This document shows positions 6,660 through 7,296 of a stretch of DNA of 7,296 nucleotides, piece after piece. A program made the translations under genes and the position numbers. This DNA comes from an uncultured Kangiella sp. GTDB lineage: Bacteria > Pseudomonadota > Gammaproteobacteria > Enterobacterales > DSM-103792. The DNA lies in assembly GCA_946481205.1 (NCBI GenBank), contig CAMLNB010000180.1:1-7296 (forward strand), read 5' to 3'. Each line of letters opens with the position of its first letter. Position 1 is the stretch's first letter. Under the pieces are notes generated by a model. It saw nothing but the letters and a program-made list of their open reading frames with translations. It did no database searches and was not told the DNA's origin.

Positions 6660-6667
6660 GGAGAGGA
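6660..6667 (+). promoter_or_regulatory. Shine-Dalgarno sequence deciding the htpX start
   Basis: GGAGAGGA lies immediately before the short spacer to ATG 6671. With the family-typical N-terminus [11 protein letters not shown] it fixes the start of htpX. Confidence 0.75.
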
Positions 6668-6670
6668 ATC

Positions 6671-7296
6671 ATGTTACGCATACTGTTGTTCCTGTTGACC
6701 AACCTGGCAGTCATGCTGGTGGCAGGTATCGTGCTCAGCATACTTGGCGTCGGCAGCGCCTATCAGCCCGGTGGTTTGAATTTGATGAACCTGCTGATTT
6801 TCTGCGCCGTGTTCGGTATGGCCGGCTCAATGGTGTCGCTGCTGATTTCCAAGTGGATGGCCAAGCGCACGATGGGTGTGCACATCATCGAACAACCGCG
6901 TACCGCTGAAGAGCGTTGGCTGGTCGATACCGTTGCCGAGCTGGCACACAAAGCCGGTATTGGCATGCCGGAAGTCGGCGTGTTCCCGTCGCATCAGTCG
7001 AACGCGTTTGCCACCGGCTGGAACAAGAACAATGCGCTGGTTGCGGTCAGCGAAGGTCTACTGCGCCGGTTCTCGCGTGATGAAGTCAAAGCCGTGCTCG
7101 GTCACGAAATCGGCCACGTTGCCAACGGCGACATGGTGACGCTCAGTTTGATTCAAGGCGTCGTCAATACCTTCGTGATGTTCTTCGCCCGCATCATTGG
7201 TTACGCCGTTGATAGCTTCTTGCGCAAAGGCGAAGACAATAGCGGCCCCGGCATCGGTTTCTACATCGCGACGTTTGTTGCCGAAATGGTGCTCGG
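6671..7296 (+). CDS. htpX: Membrane zinc metalloprotease HtpX (5' part, cut by window end)
   Basis: HtpX is an inner-membrane M48-family protease that degrades misfolded membrane proteins, acting alongside FtsH in stress. The window holds 208 full codons of a protein that is usually about 290 residues, so the C-terminal third is missing only because the sequence ends. Two N-terminal membrane segments are visible (about 3-28 and 37-60). They are followed by the cytoplasmic [19 protein letters not shown] segment, the [11 protein letters not shown] block (107-117) and the zinc motif HEIGH with His145, Glu146 and His149, then VANGD. A further hydrophobic stretch begins near residue 158. The third zinc ligand (a downstream Glu) lies beyond the window. 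The gene follows lnt after 84 bases and appears to have its own stress-type promoter. The identification is very secure. Confidence 0.96.
   Translation, partial: MLRILLFLLTNLAVMLVAGIVLSILGVGSAYQPGGLNLMNLLIFCAVFGMAGSMVSLLISKWMAKRTMGVHIIEQPRTAEERWLVDTVAELAHKAGIGMPEVGVFPSHQSNAFATGWNKNNALVAVSEGLLRRFSRDEVKAVLGHEIGHVANGDMVTLSLIQGVVNTFVMFFARIIGYAVDSFLRKGEDNSGPGIGFYIATFVAEMVL

Overview
The window looks like core chromosome of a gammaproteobacterium with moderately high GC. The evidence is the gene set (AcpH, MiaB, YbeZ, YbeY, CorC, Lnt, HtpX) and the close match of each protein to the proteobacterial family form. I cannot name a genus from the sequence alone. I see no insertion sequence, phage gene, CRISPR array, rRNA or tRNA. 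All recognised genes keep full-length reading frames, apart from the last one, which runs off the right edge.

Layout. Positions 1-588 (minus strand) carry a complete acyl-carrier-protein phosphodiesterase gene (acpH-like). Positions 589-824 are a non-coding divergent region with a degenerate 14-bp tandem repeat and two inverted repeats. Positions 825-1046 (plus) encode a 73-residue unrecognised protein with a ribbon-helix-helix-like pattern and a strong Shine-Dalgarno sequence. A gap at 1047-1175 ends in an extended -10 promoter candidate. From 1176 to 4953 there is a tight plus-strand operon: miaB, ybeZ (PhoH-like), ybeY and corC (ybeX). The first three overlap by 4 bp each and corC follows after 9 bp. 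A strong GC-rich hairpin and a T-tract lie between corC and lnt (5063-6586). After lnt comes a candidate heat-shock (sigma-32 type) promoter, then htpX (6671 to the window end, about 208 codons present).

How the genes fit together. The central block is the conserved RNA-maturation and envelope cluster: MiaB thiolates tRNA position 37, YbeZ and YbeY act together in rRNA and ribosome maturation, CorC is tied to divalent-metal handling, and Lnt completes lipoprotein acylation in the inner membrane. HtpX is a membrane metalloprotease for quality control, so a stress-type promoter in front of it makes sense.

I did not find a convincing undescribed system. The points most worth a second look are the small RHH-like gene with dyad symmetry at its putative promoter, the sigma-32-like site before htpX, the tandem repeat at 682-750 and the hairpin between corC and lnt.
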